Below, one piece after another: positions 36,353 through 45,182 of a DNA stretch of 64,000 nucleotides (the stretch's first letter is position 1; every line of letters begins with the position of its first letter). The notes beneath the pieces were generated by a model. That model worked only from the letters and a program-made list of their open reading frames with translations. It did no database searches and was not told the DNA's origin. The stretch is from Myxococcota bacterium (lineage in GTDB: Bacteria; Myxococcota_A; Polyangia; Palsa-1104; JAEUJZ01). The translations under genes and the position numbers were made by a program. The stretch spans positions 62,001-126,000 of the forward strand of contig JANWXW010000039.1 in assembly GCA_025057315.1 (NCBI GenBank), read 5' to 3'.

Positions 36353-36937
36353 GTGCCATCCCGCAGAAGCCAGGCCGCAGCGCAGCAGCTCGAAATCGGG
36401 ACCCTGTATGAACAGGAGCTCCGGGCGCTCAATGAAGACCTACGCCGCCAGGCGGCCCTTTCGATGTTTAGCAAGCTCCAGCCAAGCAACAAGATTTCAG
36501 TAGAGCAGTTCATCGAGAGTCTCAGGCAGCACAAGGAAGTATGGTCGGTGGTGTCCACCATGGGCATCGTCGACTTTGCTGACTGCATCAACGATGGCCG
36601 CCGTCTGCGCGAGCTGGCTCGCTCCCGCCTGGCCCCCGCAGAGCCGGCCCATGAAGGCCGGCGGACCCGCCTGAGCGAGCAGCAGAAACAGGCCCTCAAG
36701 GTCATCATCCAGCGCGTGCTCGCCGAGCACCGCGAGGGCCTAAACCGCAACGAGATTGCCGGACAAATCAGCCTAGAACAAGCTGCCGGGCTGGGGATTG
36801 ACCGCGCCGAAATGGCCAACAAGCTGCGTCAGCCGCTGGCGGAGCTGGTCAGCGATGGAAAAATTCATACGGTTGGTGAAAAGCGCCTGCTCAAGTACCT
36901 GCCTGGCCCAGACCAACGCCACAAGGACAAGACATAG
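36353..36937 (+). CDS. Unknown protein, possible winged-helix DNA-binding C-terminus
   Basis: A 194-residue protein with a GTG start and AGGAGGT eight bases upstream. The N-terminal half is helical (IGTLYEQELRALNEDLRRQA), followed by a segment ending in VVSTMGIVDFADCINDGRRL. The C-terminal 80 residues (LSEQQKQALKVIIQRVL, GLNRNEIAGQIS, KLRQPLAELVSDGKIHTVGE) look like a winged helix-turn-helix. No signal or membrane span. I do not recognise the family; the DNA-binding idea is inference. It precedes the repeat pair at 36991-37098 and the yceD-fab operon, so a local regulator role is conceivable. Confidence 0.75.
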   Translation: MPSRRSQAAAQQLEIGTLYEQELRALNEDLRRQAALSMFSKLQPSNKISVEQFIESLRQHKEVWSVVSTMGIVDFADCINDGRRLRELARSRLAPAEPAHEGRRTRLSEQQKQALKVIIQRVLAEHREGLNRNEIAGQISLEQAAGLGIDRAEMANKLRQPLAELVSDGKIHTVGEKRLLKYLPGPDQRHKDKT

Positions 36938-36990
36938 CGCAATCAGGACATCGCCTTGTCCCCCCGTAATTTAAATTAGAGAAAGGGTAC

Positions 36991-37098
36991 GACCTGATGG
37001 AGGACCGCCAAGACCCCTGTAGCCGTGCGCCAGACGGTGCGGGACATCGGCTACGAACACCGTGTGACCTGATGGAGGACCGCCAAGACTCCTGTAGC
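36991..37098 (+). repeat. 33-bp direct repeat pair upstream of yceD
   Basis: Copies lie at 36991-37023 and 37066-37098, 75 bp apart, with a single mismatch. Each contains the imperfect dyad TGGaGGaCCgCCA. They fill the gap between the putative DNA-binding protein and the yceD-rpmF-plsX-fab operon, so they may be operator sites or RNA hairpins in the leader. The remainder of 36938-37192 shows no gene. Confidence 0.7.
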
Positions 37099-37192
37099 AG
37101 ACAAGCCGATCCCCGCGGCGCCCCCACCGACCGATGAAGCCGATGGCAACGGCGCCACCACGACGCGGCTTGACAGCCGGGCCCCGATCCTT

Positions 37193-37768
37193 ATGATGCG
37201 ATTCCCTGGTACCCGGACCCCAGGCCCTAGCATGACCCCGCTGGTCTATCGCCTCAAGGACTTGCAGGAGCACCCAGAGGGCATCGGTGTGAATGTATCC
37301 CTGGACCGGGTCTTCCTGTCCTGGGCGCTGGGGGGAACCGAGGCCGATCCGGCGGCAAGCAGCGCCCAACTGACAGGGCGTCTGCTGTTCCAGGGAGGAA
37401 ATGTCCTGCTTCAGGCAGAACTATCGGGAGCGCTGGCATGCACCTGCCAGCGCTGTCTGGAGCCCGCCGCGGTGTCGGTGCAGTGCCGGCTGCACATGGT
37501 CTACGTGCCACAAGGCTCCCTCATTCCAGACGAGGCGTTTGTCGATCCAGACGACGTGGACTATGGCCACCACGACCGCCACGAGGTGGACCTGTCCGAC
37601 ATTGTGCGCGAGCAGCTCATCCTGTCCATCCCGATTCAGGTCCTGTGCCATACGGACTGCCGCGGCCTGTGCCCGCGCTGCGGCATCGACCGAAACGTTT
37701 CCTCTTGCACCTGCAAGATGGACGTGTTCGACTCGCCGTTTTCGGTGCTCAGGAACTTGAAGCTATAG
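37193..37768 (+). CDS. yceD: YceD/DUF177-family protein
   Basis: The DUF177 protein that almost always precedes rpmF, suggested to act in 23S rRNA/ribosome maturation in bacteria and plastids. Family features: ALACTCQRCLEP (Cys pair), then the acidic VDPDDVDYGHHDRHEVDLSD, REQLILSIPIQVLC, and CRGLCPRCG with NVSSCTC, a second Cys group likely to bind zinc. Starts at 37193, 37196 or 37232 (MTPLVY) are possible; none has a clear ribosome site. It is first gene of the lipid operon. Confidence 0.9.
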   Translation: MMRFPGTRTPGPSMTPLVYRLKDLQEHPEGIGVNVSLDRVFLSWALGGTEADPAASSAQLTGRLLFQGGNVLLQAELSGALACTCQRCLEPAAVSVQCRLHMVYVPQGSLIPDEAFVDPDDVDYGHHDRHEVDLSDIVREQLILSIPIQVLCHTDCRGLCPRCGIDRNVSSCTCKMDVFDSPFSVLRNLKL

Positions 37769-37806
37769 CCAGCCGCGGGCCTGGCCCCGCCGGAGTCATC
37801 GTCAAC

Positions 37807-38025
37807 ATGGCCGTTGCAAAGAGAAGACAGTCCAGGTCACGCAAAAACATGCGCCGGGCCCAGTGGATGAAGATGGACCCGCCCGCCATCAATGCTTGCC
37901 CCAAGTGCGGCGAGGCGCGCCTCTCTCATCGCGCCTGCGCCAGCTGCGGTTGGTATGGCAGCGCCCAGCAGGGCCGCGTCGTGATAGAGCCGAAGCAGAG
38001 GGCCGAAGAGAGCGCCGCCAGCTAA
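37807..38025 (+). CDS. rpmF: 50S ribosomal protein L32
   Basis: A 72-residue protein starting MAVAKRRQSRSRKNMRRAQW, the conserved L32 N-terminus, and carrying a zinc site CPKCGE...CASCG. It sits 38 bp after yceD. plsX starts one base after the stop, the standard rpmF-plsX arrangement that couples ribosome and lipid synthesis. The 12-residue acidic tail (KQRAEESAAS) is a little longer than in most species. Confidence 0.97.
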   Translation: MAVAKRRQSRSRKNMRRAQWMKMDPPAINACPKCGEARLSHRACASCGWYGSAQQGRVVIEPKQRAEESAAS

Positions 38026-38026
38026 C

Positions 38027-39097
38027 GTGGCTGTCATTGCTGTCGATGCCATGGGCGGTGACCACGCCCCCGGTCCTGAGGTGGCCGGCTGTGTCCAGGC
38101 CGTGCGCGAGCACGGCGTGCGCATCGTCTTGGTCGGAGACGAGCCGCGGCTGCGGACCGAGCTTCGCCGCCTGCAGGCTGCCCCGCCTGGCCTGGTCATC
38201 CACCATGCCAGCGAGGTCATCACCATGCGCGATGCCCCGGGGCAGGCCGTGCGCAGCAAGCGCGACTCGTCCATGCGCGTGGCCTTTGAGCTGGTGCGGC
38301 GCGGGGAGGCCCAGGCGGTGGTCTCGTGCGGCAACTCCGGCGCCATGCTGGCCTGTGGCCTGCTGGTCCTGGGCCGCCTGCCTGGCGTCGAGCGCCCGGG
38401 CATCGTGCTCACTTTTCCGACCCTGTCGCGGTCCGGGCGCATAGGACAGTGCGCCCTGCTGGACATGGGCGCCAACACCGAGTGTCGGCCCGTTACGCTG
38501 GCGCAGTTTGCCGTGCTGGGGGCGACCTTTGCCCGCCTACACAACCCGCAGCTGGGGCGGCCGCTGGTGGGCCTGCTGTCCAACGGCGAGGAAGAGAGCA
38601 AGGGCACTGAGCTGCTGCGCGAGGCCCACGCCCTGCTGAGACGTCCCGTGCCATGCGACTTCGACTACGTTGGTTTCGTTGAGGGGCAGGACGTGTTCCA
38701 GTTTGCCCGCCAGGAGGCGCACGGCGGGCGCTGCCTGGACGTCGTGGTCACCGATGGCTTCACCGGCAACGTCGTGCTCAAGACCGCCGAGGGCGCGGCG
38801 CACCTGCTGGGCGACCTGTTCCGCCAGCAGGTCAGGGGGTCGCTGCTCGGACGCCTGGGTGCCCTGCTGATGCTCCCCACCCTGCGGCGCATGCGGCAGG
38901 TCATCGACGTGGAGCGGCGCGGCGGCGCCCTGCTCATTGGCGTCGCCGGCGTGGTCATCATCTGCCACGGCCGGTCCAGCCCGCGGGCCATCTCCGCTGC
39001 GATTGCCCTGGCGCGCGAGCAGGCCGAAGCCGGCATCGCCCCGGCAGTGACCGCAGCCATGGAGCGGCACCGCGCGCTCTGGAGCACGGCCTCATGA
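38027..39097 (+). CDS. plsX: Phosphate acyltransferase PlsX
   Basis: Makes acyl-phosphate from acyl-ACP for phospholipid synthesis. The GTG start at 38027 directly follows the rpmF stop. Conserved segments: VAVIAVDAMGGDHAP, SVRSKRDSSMRVAFE near SKRDSSM, CGNSGAMLACGL, LLDMGANTEC, LLSNGEEESKGTELL, and VVTDGFTGNVVLKTAEGAA. At 356 residues it is a normal length. Its stop overlaps the fabH start by four bases. Confidence 0.97.
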   Translation: MAVIAVDAMGGDHAPGPEVAGCVQAVREHGVRIVLVGDEPRLRTELRRLQAAPPGLVIHHASEVITMRDAPGQAVRSKRDSSMRVAFELVRRGEAQAVVSCGNSGAMLACGLLVLGRLPGVERPGIVLTFPTLSRSGRIGQCALLDMGANTECRPVTLAQFAVLGATFARLHNPQLGRPLVGLLSNGEEESKGTELLREAHALLRRPVPCDFDYVGFVEGQDVFQFARQEAHGGRCLDVVVTDGFTGNVVLKTAEGAAHLLGDLFRQQVRGSLLGRLGALLMLPTLRRMRQVIDVERRGGALLIGVAGVVIICHGRSSPRAISAAIALAREQAEAGIAPAVTAAMERHRALWSTAS

Positions 39098-40083
39098 GGC
39101 GGGTCGTGCTGCTGGGCACCGGACGGGCCCTGCCTGAGCGCGTGCTCACCAACGACGAGCTGGCGCAGCGCGTTGCCACCTCCGACGAGTGGATCCAAAC
39201 GCGCACCGGCATCCGCTGCCGCCGCGTCGCCGCACCGGGCCAGGCCGCCTCTGACTTGGCCGCTGAGGCCGGCCGGCGTGCCTGTGCTGCCGCTGGCATC
39301 GATCCCCAGGAGATCGACTGCATCCTGTGCGCCACCGTGACTCCGGACATGCCCCTGCCGGCCTGTGCCGTGTTGGTGCAGCGGAAGCTGGGTGGCCGCC
39401 CTGGCAGCCCGGCGTTTGACTTGGCCGCCGCCTGTGGTGGATTCCTCTACGGCCTGGCCGTGGCCGAGGGCCTGCTGCGGGGGGGCCGCTACCGGCGCGT
39501 GCTGCTGTGCGGCGTCGAGGTCCTGTCCCGTTTCATCGACTGGGAGGACCGCAGCACCTGCATCCTGTTTGGCGATGGGGCAGGCGCCGCCGTGCTGGGG
39601 TTGGGCGAGGAAGACGACCCGCGTGGCCTCTTGGCGGTGCACCTGTTTGCCGACGGCCGGCTGGCAGACCTGCTGTACATCCCGGCGGGCGGCTCGCTGC
39701 GCCCGGCCAGCCACGAGACGGTGCAGGGGCGCGAGCACTCCGTGCGCATGGACGGCCGTGCCATTTTCGCCCACGTGGTGCGCGACCTGTCGGCCGCCTG
39801 CCAGACGGCGCTGCAGGACTGCGGCCTGACCCTGTTGGACATCGATCGGGTGATCCCCCACCAGGCCAACCGCCGCTTGCTGGAGGCGCTGGCCCAGCGG
39901 CTCGGTCTGCCCCTAGAGCGCCTCTACATCAACATCGACCGCTACGGCAACACCTCCGCCGCCTCTGTGCCCATCGCCCTGGACGAGGCGCTGGAGCAGG
40001 GATGGTTGCAGCCGGGTCACACCGTGCTCCTGTGCGCGCTCGGAGCTGGCCTAGCCTGGGGCGCCGCCTGCCTGCGCCTGTGA
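39094..40083 (+). CDS. fabH: Beta-ketoacyl-ACP synthase III
   Basis: Condenses acetyl-CoA (or another primer) with malonyl-ACP to start fatty-acid synthesis. At 329 residues it has the catalytic triad: Cys 114 in FDLAAACGGFLYGL, His in VIPHQANRR and Asn in DRYGNTSAAS. The N-terminus VVLLGTGRALPERVLTNDEL and TRTGIRCRRVA are typical. It overlaps plsX (ATGA) and is followed by fabD after seven bases. Confidence 0.97.
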   Translation: MRRVVLLGTGRALPERVLTNDELAQRVATSDEWIQTRTGIRCRRVAAPGQAASDLAAEAGRRACAAAGIDPQEIDCILCATVTPDMPLPACAVLVQRKLGGRPGSPAFDLAAACGGFLYGLAVAEGLLRGGRYRRVLLCGVEVLSRFIDWEDRSTCILFGDGAGAAVLGLGEEDDPRGLLAVHLFADGRLADLLYIPAGGSLRPASHETVQGREHSVRMDGRAIFAHVVRDLSAACQTALQDCGLTLLDIDRVIPHQANRRLLEALAQRLGLPLERLYINIDRYGNTSAASVPIALDEALEQGWLQPGHTVLLCALGAGLAWGAACLRL

Positions 40084-40090
40084 GGTTGCC

Positions 40091-41062
40091 ATGACCCTTA
40101 AACCGACCCGCTCCGGAATTGCTTTTCTCTTCCCTGGCCAGGGCTCACAGCACGTAGGCATGGGCCGGGCCCTGTGCGAGTCCTTCCCCTACGCCCGGGA
40201 CCTGTTCCGCGAAGCAGACGAGGCCCTGGGGTTTTCCCTCTCGTCTTTGTGCGCCAACGGCCCCGAGGAGGAGCTGCGGCGCACGGCCTACACCCAGCCT
40301 GCCCTGCTGACCGTGTCGGTGGCTGCGGCCGAGGTGCTGCGGCGCGAGCTGGGACTGGTGCCCCAGCTGTGCGCGGGCCACTCGCTGGGCGAGTACTCCG
40401 CGCTGGTGTGTGCCGGCGCCCTGCGCTTTGCGGACGCAGTGCGACTCTGCCACCTGCGCGGGCGCGCCATGCAGGAGGCGGTGCCCGAGGGTGTCGGCGC
40501 GATGGCAGCGGTGGTCGGCCTGCCAGCCCTGGTGGTAGAGGCAGCCTGCGCCGATGCCTCCCAAGGCGACCTGATGTGCCAAACAGCCAACGACAACGGC
40601 GCCGACCAGATCGTCCTGTCCGGGCATCGCGAGGCGGTGGAGCGGGCGCTGTCGCTGTGCCGCCAGCGCGGTGCGAAGCTGTGCAAGCTGCTGCCGGTAA
40701 GCGCGCCGTTTCACTGCCGGCTCATGGCCCCGGCGGCCGAACGTCTGCGCGCCGCGCTGGCCACCACCCCAGTGGGTCCCCTAGCCGTGCCGGTGCTGGC
40801 CAACGTCGATGCACGGCCCTACCCGCCCGAGGGGGGGGATGCCGTGCGCGACCGCCTCTACCGGCAGGTGGAGGGCACCGTGCGCTGGCGGGAGTGCATG
40901 GAGGCACTGGTCGCCTCCGGCATCCGCGGTGCCGTCGAGGTCGGCCCCGGACGTGTGCTGCTCGGCCTGCTGCGGCGGGCTGCGCCCGCCCTCCGCGCTG
41001 TCGCCTTCGCCGAGCCGGCCCAGTTGGACGAGGTACGCGCCCTGATGGGAGATATCGCATGA
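40091..41062 (+). CDS. fabD: Malonyl-CoA:ACP transacylase
   Basis: Loads malonyl groups onto ACP. 323 residues with IAFLFPGQGSQHVGMG at the start, the nucleophile Ser 98 in GHSLGEYSALV, the Arg-containing LRGRAMQEAVPEG and the His in SAPFHCRLMAP. The stop overlaps the fabG start (ATGA at 41059-41062). Confidence 0.97.
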   Translation: MTLKPTRSGIAFLFPGQGSQHVGMGRALCESFPYARDLFREADEALGFSLSSLCANGPEEELRRTAYTQPALLTVSVAAAEVLRRELGLVPQLCAGHSLGEYSALVCAGALRFADAVRLCHLRGRAMQEAVPEGVGAMAAVVGLPALVVEAACADASQGDLMCQTANDNGADQIVLSGHREAVERALSLCRQRGAKLCKLLPVSAPFHCRLMAPAAERLRAALATTPVGPLAVPVLANVDARPYPPEGGDAVRDRLYRQVEGTVRWRECMEALVASGIRGAVEVGPGRVLLGLLRRAAPALRAVAFAEPAQLDEVRALMGDIA

Positions 41063-41820
41063 GCACAACCGAGATCGGCGCACGGCGGGTAGCCCTGGTC
41101 ACCGGCGCCTCCCGTGGCATCGGCCGCGCCATCGCCGAGGCGTTGCACGCCGACGGCCTGTTTGTCGCCATCAACTACCACAGCAATGAGGCCGCCGCTC
41201 AGCAGGTGCTCGCTGCCCTGGGCGGCGAGTCGGCCGGTCTGCTCGCTCCCTTCGATGTCAGCGACCCGGCCGCCGTCGAGGCTGGCGTGCGGGCCGTGGC
41301 TGAGCGTTGCGGCCGGCTCGACGTGCTCGTCCACAACGCCGGTGTGGCCGTCGACGGGCTGCTGCTGCGCCTGCAGCCCCAAGCATGGCACCGCGCCCTG
41401 GAGGTCAACCTGTCCTCCGCCTTCTACCTATGCAAGGCCGCCTGCCGCTTCATCCTGAAGGCCAAAGAAGGCGGGCGCATCGTGAACGTCACTTCCGTGG
41501 TCGCCGAGACTGGCAGCACAGGACAGCTGGCCTACGTCAGCGCCAAGGCCGGCCTCATCGGGCTGACGCGCTCGCTGGCCCGGGAACTGGCCCCACGGGG
41601 CGTGACCGTCAATGCTGTTTCGCCCGGCTTCATCGACACGGACATGACCCGGGCCCACATCAAGCAAGAGGCATGGGCCGAGCTCATTCAGCGCATCCCG
41701 CTCGGAAGGGTCGGACGGCCGGAGGATGTAGCCCATGCCGTGGCCTTCCTCTGCTCGCCTGAGGCAGGCTACATCACGGGGCAGGTGTTACGCGTCAACG
41801 GCGGCCTGCTTCTCTCGTAG
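41059..41820 (+). CDS. fabG: 3-oxoacyl-ACP reductase
   Basis: NADPH-dependent SDR that reduces 3-ketoacyl-ACP. 253 residues with VTGASRGIGRAIAEAL, NAG in LVHNAGVAVDG, catalytic Ser/Tyr/Lys in NVTSVVAETGSTGQLAYVSA and the following KAG, and NAVSPGFIDTDMT. The ATG at 41059 overlaps fabD, so translation is coupled. acpP begins 40 bp downstream. Confidence 0.95.
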   Translation: MSTTEIGARRVALVTGASRGIGRAIAEALHADGLFVAINYHSNEAAAQQVLAALGGESAGLLAPFDVSDPAAVEAGVRAVAERCGRLDVLVHNAGVAVDGLLLRLQPQAWHRALEVNLSSAFYLCKAACRFILKAKEGGRIVNVTSVVAETGSTGQLAYVSAKAGLIGLTRSLARELAPRGVTVNAVSPGFIDTDMTRAHIKQEAWAELIQRIPLGRVGRPEDVAHAVAFLCSPEAGYITGQVLRVNGGLLLS

Positions 41821-41859
41821 GGGTTGTGATATCTAAGGGGAGCATACTCGGAGGTCAGC

Positions 41860-42108
41860 ATGGCCAGTGAGAACGTGGAGAGCAAAGTACGGCAAATCAT
41901 CTGCGCGCAGCTCGAGGTTGCGCCCGAGAAGGTTACCCTAGAGTCGAGCTTCACCGAGGACCTGAAGGCAGACTCGCTGGCCGTGATGGAGCTGGTGCTG
42001 GCCCTGGAGGAGGCCTTCGGCATCGAGATCCCAGACGAAGACACCGAGCAGATCAAGACCGTCCGCGATGTCATCAGCTACATCGAGTCGCACCGCAAGA
42101 GCGCCTAG
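41860..42108 (+). CDS. acpP: Acyl carrier protein
   Basis: 82 residues, the central carrier of type II fatty-acid synthesis. The phosphopantetheine Ser is Ser 39 in [18 protein letters not shown], followed by the acidic helix region [22 protein letters not shown] lies a few bases before the ATG. In most bacteria fabF follows acpP; here it does not, and a 596-bp gene-poor segment follows instead. Confidence 0.97.
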   Translation: MASENVESKVRQIICAQLEVAPEKVTLESSFTEDLKADSLAVMELVLALEEAFGIEIPDEDTEQIKTVRDVISYIESHRKSA

Positions 42109-42704
42109 ACAGCGCCGGCCAGACCTCCCGCCACACGTCCGGCCACACGATCACGATCGAGGGAGACGGCTGCCAGGGGCTGCAGGCGCAGCTGCACGAC
42201 GCTCACCTGTTGCCCCGTGGCAGGTGAGGTCTGACCCACGCGGCGCGGTTGTTCCGCCCCGAGGAACAGAACGGCTGCACACGACCCCGGAGCCGAGGAT
42301 GGGCAGCGCTGCGGCGGCTCCAGCGGCTGATGCGGCCTCGCAGACTGCCCTGACGCCGGTGGAGGCGGTGGTGTTGGAGCACGCCATCGACATGGCCATG
42401 CGCATCACCTAACCTACCAGCCGCATCAAGCCCGTCGCCAACTCGGATGTCGCGCTGCAGCTCAGCCTGGCACCGGTGCTGACGAAGTCAGCACCAAGCA
42501 GCCAGTGCAGAGGAGGCAGAACGAGCGGCACACGAGCCAGGCCCGCGCTCAGAGCAGCGCCCCCGGGGCCCGTTGACCCGACCAGGCCCCTGGCGCAGGG
42601 CCTGTTCCCGTTGCGCCTCCCACCACCGCCCGGACCGCGCCGGCACAGCCAGACGCCGTTGCTGAGTCCGGCCCACCGCGGCCCCCCGACCCCTGCCCGC
42701 GTGC
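42109..42704. other. Gene-poor segment after acpP
   Basis: No convincing gene. One short plus-strand frame (42299-42412, 37 residues, ending VEAVVLEHAIDMAMRIT) has an upstream GGAG and coding-like composition; it may be a small peptide or the remnant of a longer gene. There is a strong hairpin at 42475-42495. No fabF remnant could be recognised. Confidence 0.4.
42475..42495. other. Perfect 9-bp stem hairpin
   Basis: GGTGCTGAC-GAA-GTCAGCACC forms a perfect 9-bp stem with a 3-nt loop. No T-run follows on either strand, so a factor-independent terminator is not supported. An RNA processing site, protein-binding dyad or the tip of a decayed element are alternatives. Confidence 0.5.
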
Positions 42705-43151
42705 TCAGCGGACCGCAGGAGGGCGGCGACCCGAGCGCCGCCACAAGAAGTAGTCCTGCAGAATCTGGCCATGGTCAAAGGCCAGGGGCGGCAGCTGGGT
42801 CTCGCGGAACACACCCACCCGGCCTGCATCATCCCCTGGGCATGGCTGCCCGCGGGCGCGGCCGACAAAGACCGTCGAGATGGTGTGACGCCGGGGATCG
42901 CGCCCCGGATCGGAGTAGGTGAAAAACTGCTCCACCAGCTCCACCACCAGGCCGGTCTCCTCCTGGGCCTCCCGCTGCGCCGCCTGCCACAGGGGCTCGC
43001 CCACCTCGACAAAACCGCCCGGCAGCGCCCAGCCCAGGGGCGGGAAGCGCCGCTCTACCAGCACGATGGCTGGCCCCGGCTCCCCTGCCTCACTGACCAG
43101 CTCAATGATCACGTCCACCGTTGGCAGCGGAGATGAGTCCGGCAGCCCCAT
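42705..43151 (-). CDS. NUDIX hydrolase
   Basis: A 148-residue hydrolase of nucleoside-diphosphate-linked compounds. The NUDIX box is complete: [15 protein letters not shown] followed by [10 protein letters not shown] (about residues 45-69), with the REXXEE metal ligands. It resembles NADH-pyrophosphatase- or ADP-ribose-type enzymes in the flanks ([26 protein letters not shown]), but the substrate cannot be assigned. An unknown gene precedes it by six bases on the same strand. Confidence 0.93.
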   Translation of the reverse strand: MGLPDSSPLPTVDVIIELVSEAGEPGPAIVLVERRFPPLGWALPGGFVEVGEPLWQAAQREAQEETGLVVELVEQFFTYSDPGRDPRRHTISTVFVGRARGQPCPGDDAGRVGVFRETQLPPLAFDHGQILQDYFLWRRSGRRPPAVR

Positions 43152-43157
43152 GCGCCC

Positions 43158-44105
43158 CTACTTTTTCTTTTTCTTTTTGTCTTTGGGCTTGACCAGCCTG
43201 TTTCCCTTAAACAGAAACACTTCAGATCCGTAGCGCCACTCTGCTGCCTTGGCTGCGCCCTTGGGGCCGGGGGCTCCCTCGTACTCAGGGAACGCATCCG
43301 GGTGGGCGAGGAAGACCTTCTTGCGGTCGCCGCGCAGCGCCTTGATCCACTTGTCGCGCGGCACGCCGCCGTCGGACCCACCGCTCTGGACCGGACCCTG
43401 CGGGGAGGCGGTTGGCCGGTCTGTGGAGGCAGTCGCCTCGGGCCTGGCTGCTGCCACAGGCTCGCTGCTCGCCGTGGCGGTCTGACCCGTGGCACAGTCG
43501 CGCAGGTCCTCGCGCAGCGGACGCGGCTTGCCCGGGGTGAGCTCCACCGGAATCGAGAGATCCACCCCTTGCCCCTCGGCGTCGCGGAAAGCCTGGACGC
43601 AGGCATCGGCCTTGGCCAGCGCGTCGCGGCGTGCCTCCTCGGTACGCAGGCGGGCCGCCTGGCTAGCCGCCTCCAGAGCCGCCTTGTAGGCCTGACGCAG
43701 CGTCGGCAGGCGCGGCACGATCGCCAGGCGCGCGCGCAGAATGCCCAGCGCTTTGGCGTAGTGCGGCCGGGCCCAGTTGACGCGCGGGTCGTTGGGCGCG
43801 CGGTTCATGATGTGGGTGGCCGCCTCCAGCTTGGTCTCCACCTCGGCCGTCTGTCCCTGATCGAGCAGTTTCTCTGCCTCGTGCAGCGCCCGCTTGGCAT
43901 CGCGCATCGCGATCTCGCCCGGCGGGGCGCCCTTGGGCAGCTCGCCCTCACAGCCGGGCAGGTCCTTGATGCGGCCGGTACGCACCCACGCCTCCAGCGT
44001 ACCACAGCCCCGCTCCGGATCGTGCCACCACTCGATGGCCCTTGCTCCCTGCGGCAGGAGGAGGAGGCTGGCTAGGGCCAGTCCGATTGTGCCAGACCGA
44101 TCCAT
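43158..44105 (-). CDS. Exported protein of unknown function with poly-Lys C-terminus
   Basis: A protein of 315 residues from ATG 44105 (MDRSGTIGLALASLLLLPQG, a good signal peptide); the frame is open to 44129. The mature N-terminus has IEWWHDPERGCGTLEAWVRT. A central helical region of Ala/Arg-rich repeats (KAALEAASQAARLRTEEARR) resembles TPR-like or helical-hairpin arrays. A Ser/Pro/Thr-rich linker leads to a basic end that finishes KDKKKKKK. The Lys tail might bind nucleic acid, teichoic-like or acidic polymers, which is a guess. I recognise no family. Confidence 0.75.
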   Translation of the reverse strand: MDRSGTIGLALASLLLLPQGARAIEWWHDPERGCGTLEAWVRTGRIKDLPGCEGELPKGAPPGEIAMRDAKRALHEAEKLLDQGQTAEVETKLEAATHIMNRAPNDPRVNWARPHYAKALGILRARLAIVPRLPTLRQAYKAALEAASQAARLRTEEARRDALAKADACVQAFRDAEGQGVDLSIPVELTPGKPRPLREDLRDCATGQTATASSEPVAAARPEATASTDRPTASPQGPVQSGGSDGGVPRDKWIKALRGDRKKVFLAHPDAFPEYEGAPGPKGAAKAAEWRYGSEVFLFKGNRLVKPKDKKKKKK

Positions 44106-44144
44106 GGTGCGTATCAATGAGCAGACCACGGCCTAGAGCCTGGG

Positions 44145-45098
44145 TCAAGAGGGGCGGCTTTTGAGCCAGGTGCAGAACCGGTGCAGTCCCTCGGGCAGCG
44201 GGGTGCGGGGCGCATAGCCCAGATCGCGCGCAGCCAGGCTCAGGTCGGCCCAGGTCCGCGGCACGTCTCCTCGCTGTTCGGGGTGTTGTTCCAGGCGCGC
44301 CGGCCGCCCCAGTTCCTCCTCCAGCAGGCGGACCAGCGTCAGCAGGGACGTGGGCTGCGATCCGCCGAGGTTGTAGACCCGGTGGACGGGATCGACCGTG
44401 CGCTCCAGCGCCGCGAGCACCCCGTCGATGATATCGTCAATGTACGTGTAGTCGCGGGCGGTGGTGCCGTCGCCATAGAGCGGTACCGGAGCGCCAGCCA
44501 GGATGAGGCGGGCGAACTTGTGGATGGCCATCTCGGGCCGCTGGCGGGGCCCATAGACGGTAAAGAAGCGCAGCGCGGTGGTGGCGGTGCCGTATAGTTC
44601 CGTCTCGGTGACGCAGAGGAGCTCGGCGGCTCGTTTGCTAGCGGCGTAGGGTGAGGCCGGCCGCACCGCCGGGTCGTCCTCGCGGAACGGCACGGGTGAG
44701 TGGGCCCCATAGACAGAACTGGAGGAGGCGAACACGAAGCGGCGGACCCCAGCAGCCCGGCAAGCGGCCAGCAGCGTCGCGGTCCCCTCGACATTGACGC
44801 GCATGTAGCGCGCGGCCTGGCTAAGCGAGGGCCTCACCCCCGCCAGGGCTGCCAGGTGGACCACGGCATCGCAGCCAGACAGCACCCGCGGCAGCAGCGA
44901 GCCATCGCACACATCGCCCTCGCTGAAGCGGAACCGCCGGTGGGCCAACAACGGCACGAGGTTGTCCCGGTGCAGCGCGGCCGGGTACAGGGTCTCATCA
45001 AAGCAGTCCAGGCCCACTACCTCCTCGCCCCGGGCCAGCAGGCGCTCGCACAGGTGCGATCCGATGAAGCCGGCGCAACCGGTCACAAAGACTCTCAT
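44145..45098 (-). CDS. NAD-dependent nucleotide-sugar epimerase/dehydratase
   Basis: Extended SDR of 317 residues: TGCAGFIGSHLCERLL (NAD loop), VHLAALAGVRPSL, SSSSVYG (catalytic Ser/Thr) and YAASKRAAE (Tyr/Lys). It carries LRFFTVYGPRQRPEMAI and DYTYIDDIIDGV, close to UDP-glucuronate 4-epimerase/UDP-glucose epimerase relatives used for surface polysaccharides. The precise sugar cannot be assigned. It stands apart from recognisable polysaccharide genes. Confidence 0.9.
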   Translation of the reverse strand: MRVFVTGCAGFIGSHLCERLLARGEEVVGLDCFDETLYPAALHRDNLVPLLAHRRFRFSEGDVCDGSLLPRVLSGCDAVVHLAALAGVRPSLSQAARYMRVNVEGTATLLAACRAAGVRRFVFASSSSVYGAHSPVPFREDDPAVRPASPYAASKRAAELLCVTETELYGTATTALRFFTVYGPRQRPEMAIHKFARLILAGAPVPLYGDGTTARDYTYIDDIIDGVLAALERTVDPVHRVYNLGGSQPTSLLTLVRLLEEELGRPARLEQHPEQRGDVPRTWADLSLAARDLGYAPRTPLPEGLHRFCTWLKSRPS

Positions 45099-45182
45099 GG
45101 GCAGCCACTTTGCCCCCCCACCCTAGCCAGATCAAGGCTGAATGACAGCACAGCGGCGACCGATGATCGGCTCAAAGGGCGA

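Noticed and set aside
36991..37098. Possible CRISPR array
   Set aside because: Only two repeats, no further units, no cas genes, and the 42-bp spacer is not in a repeat-spacer series.
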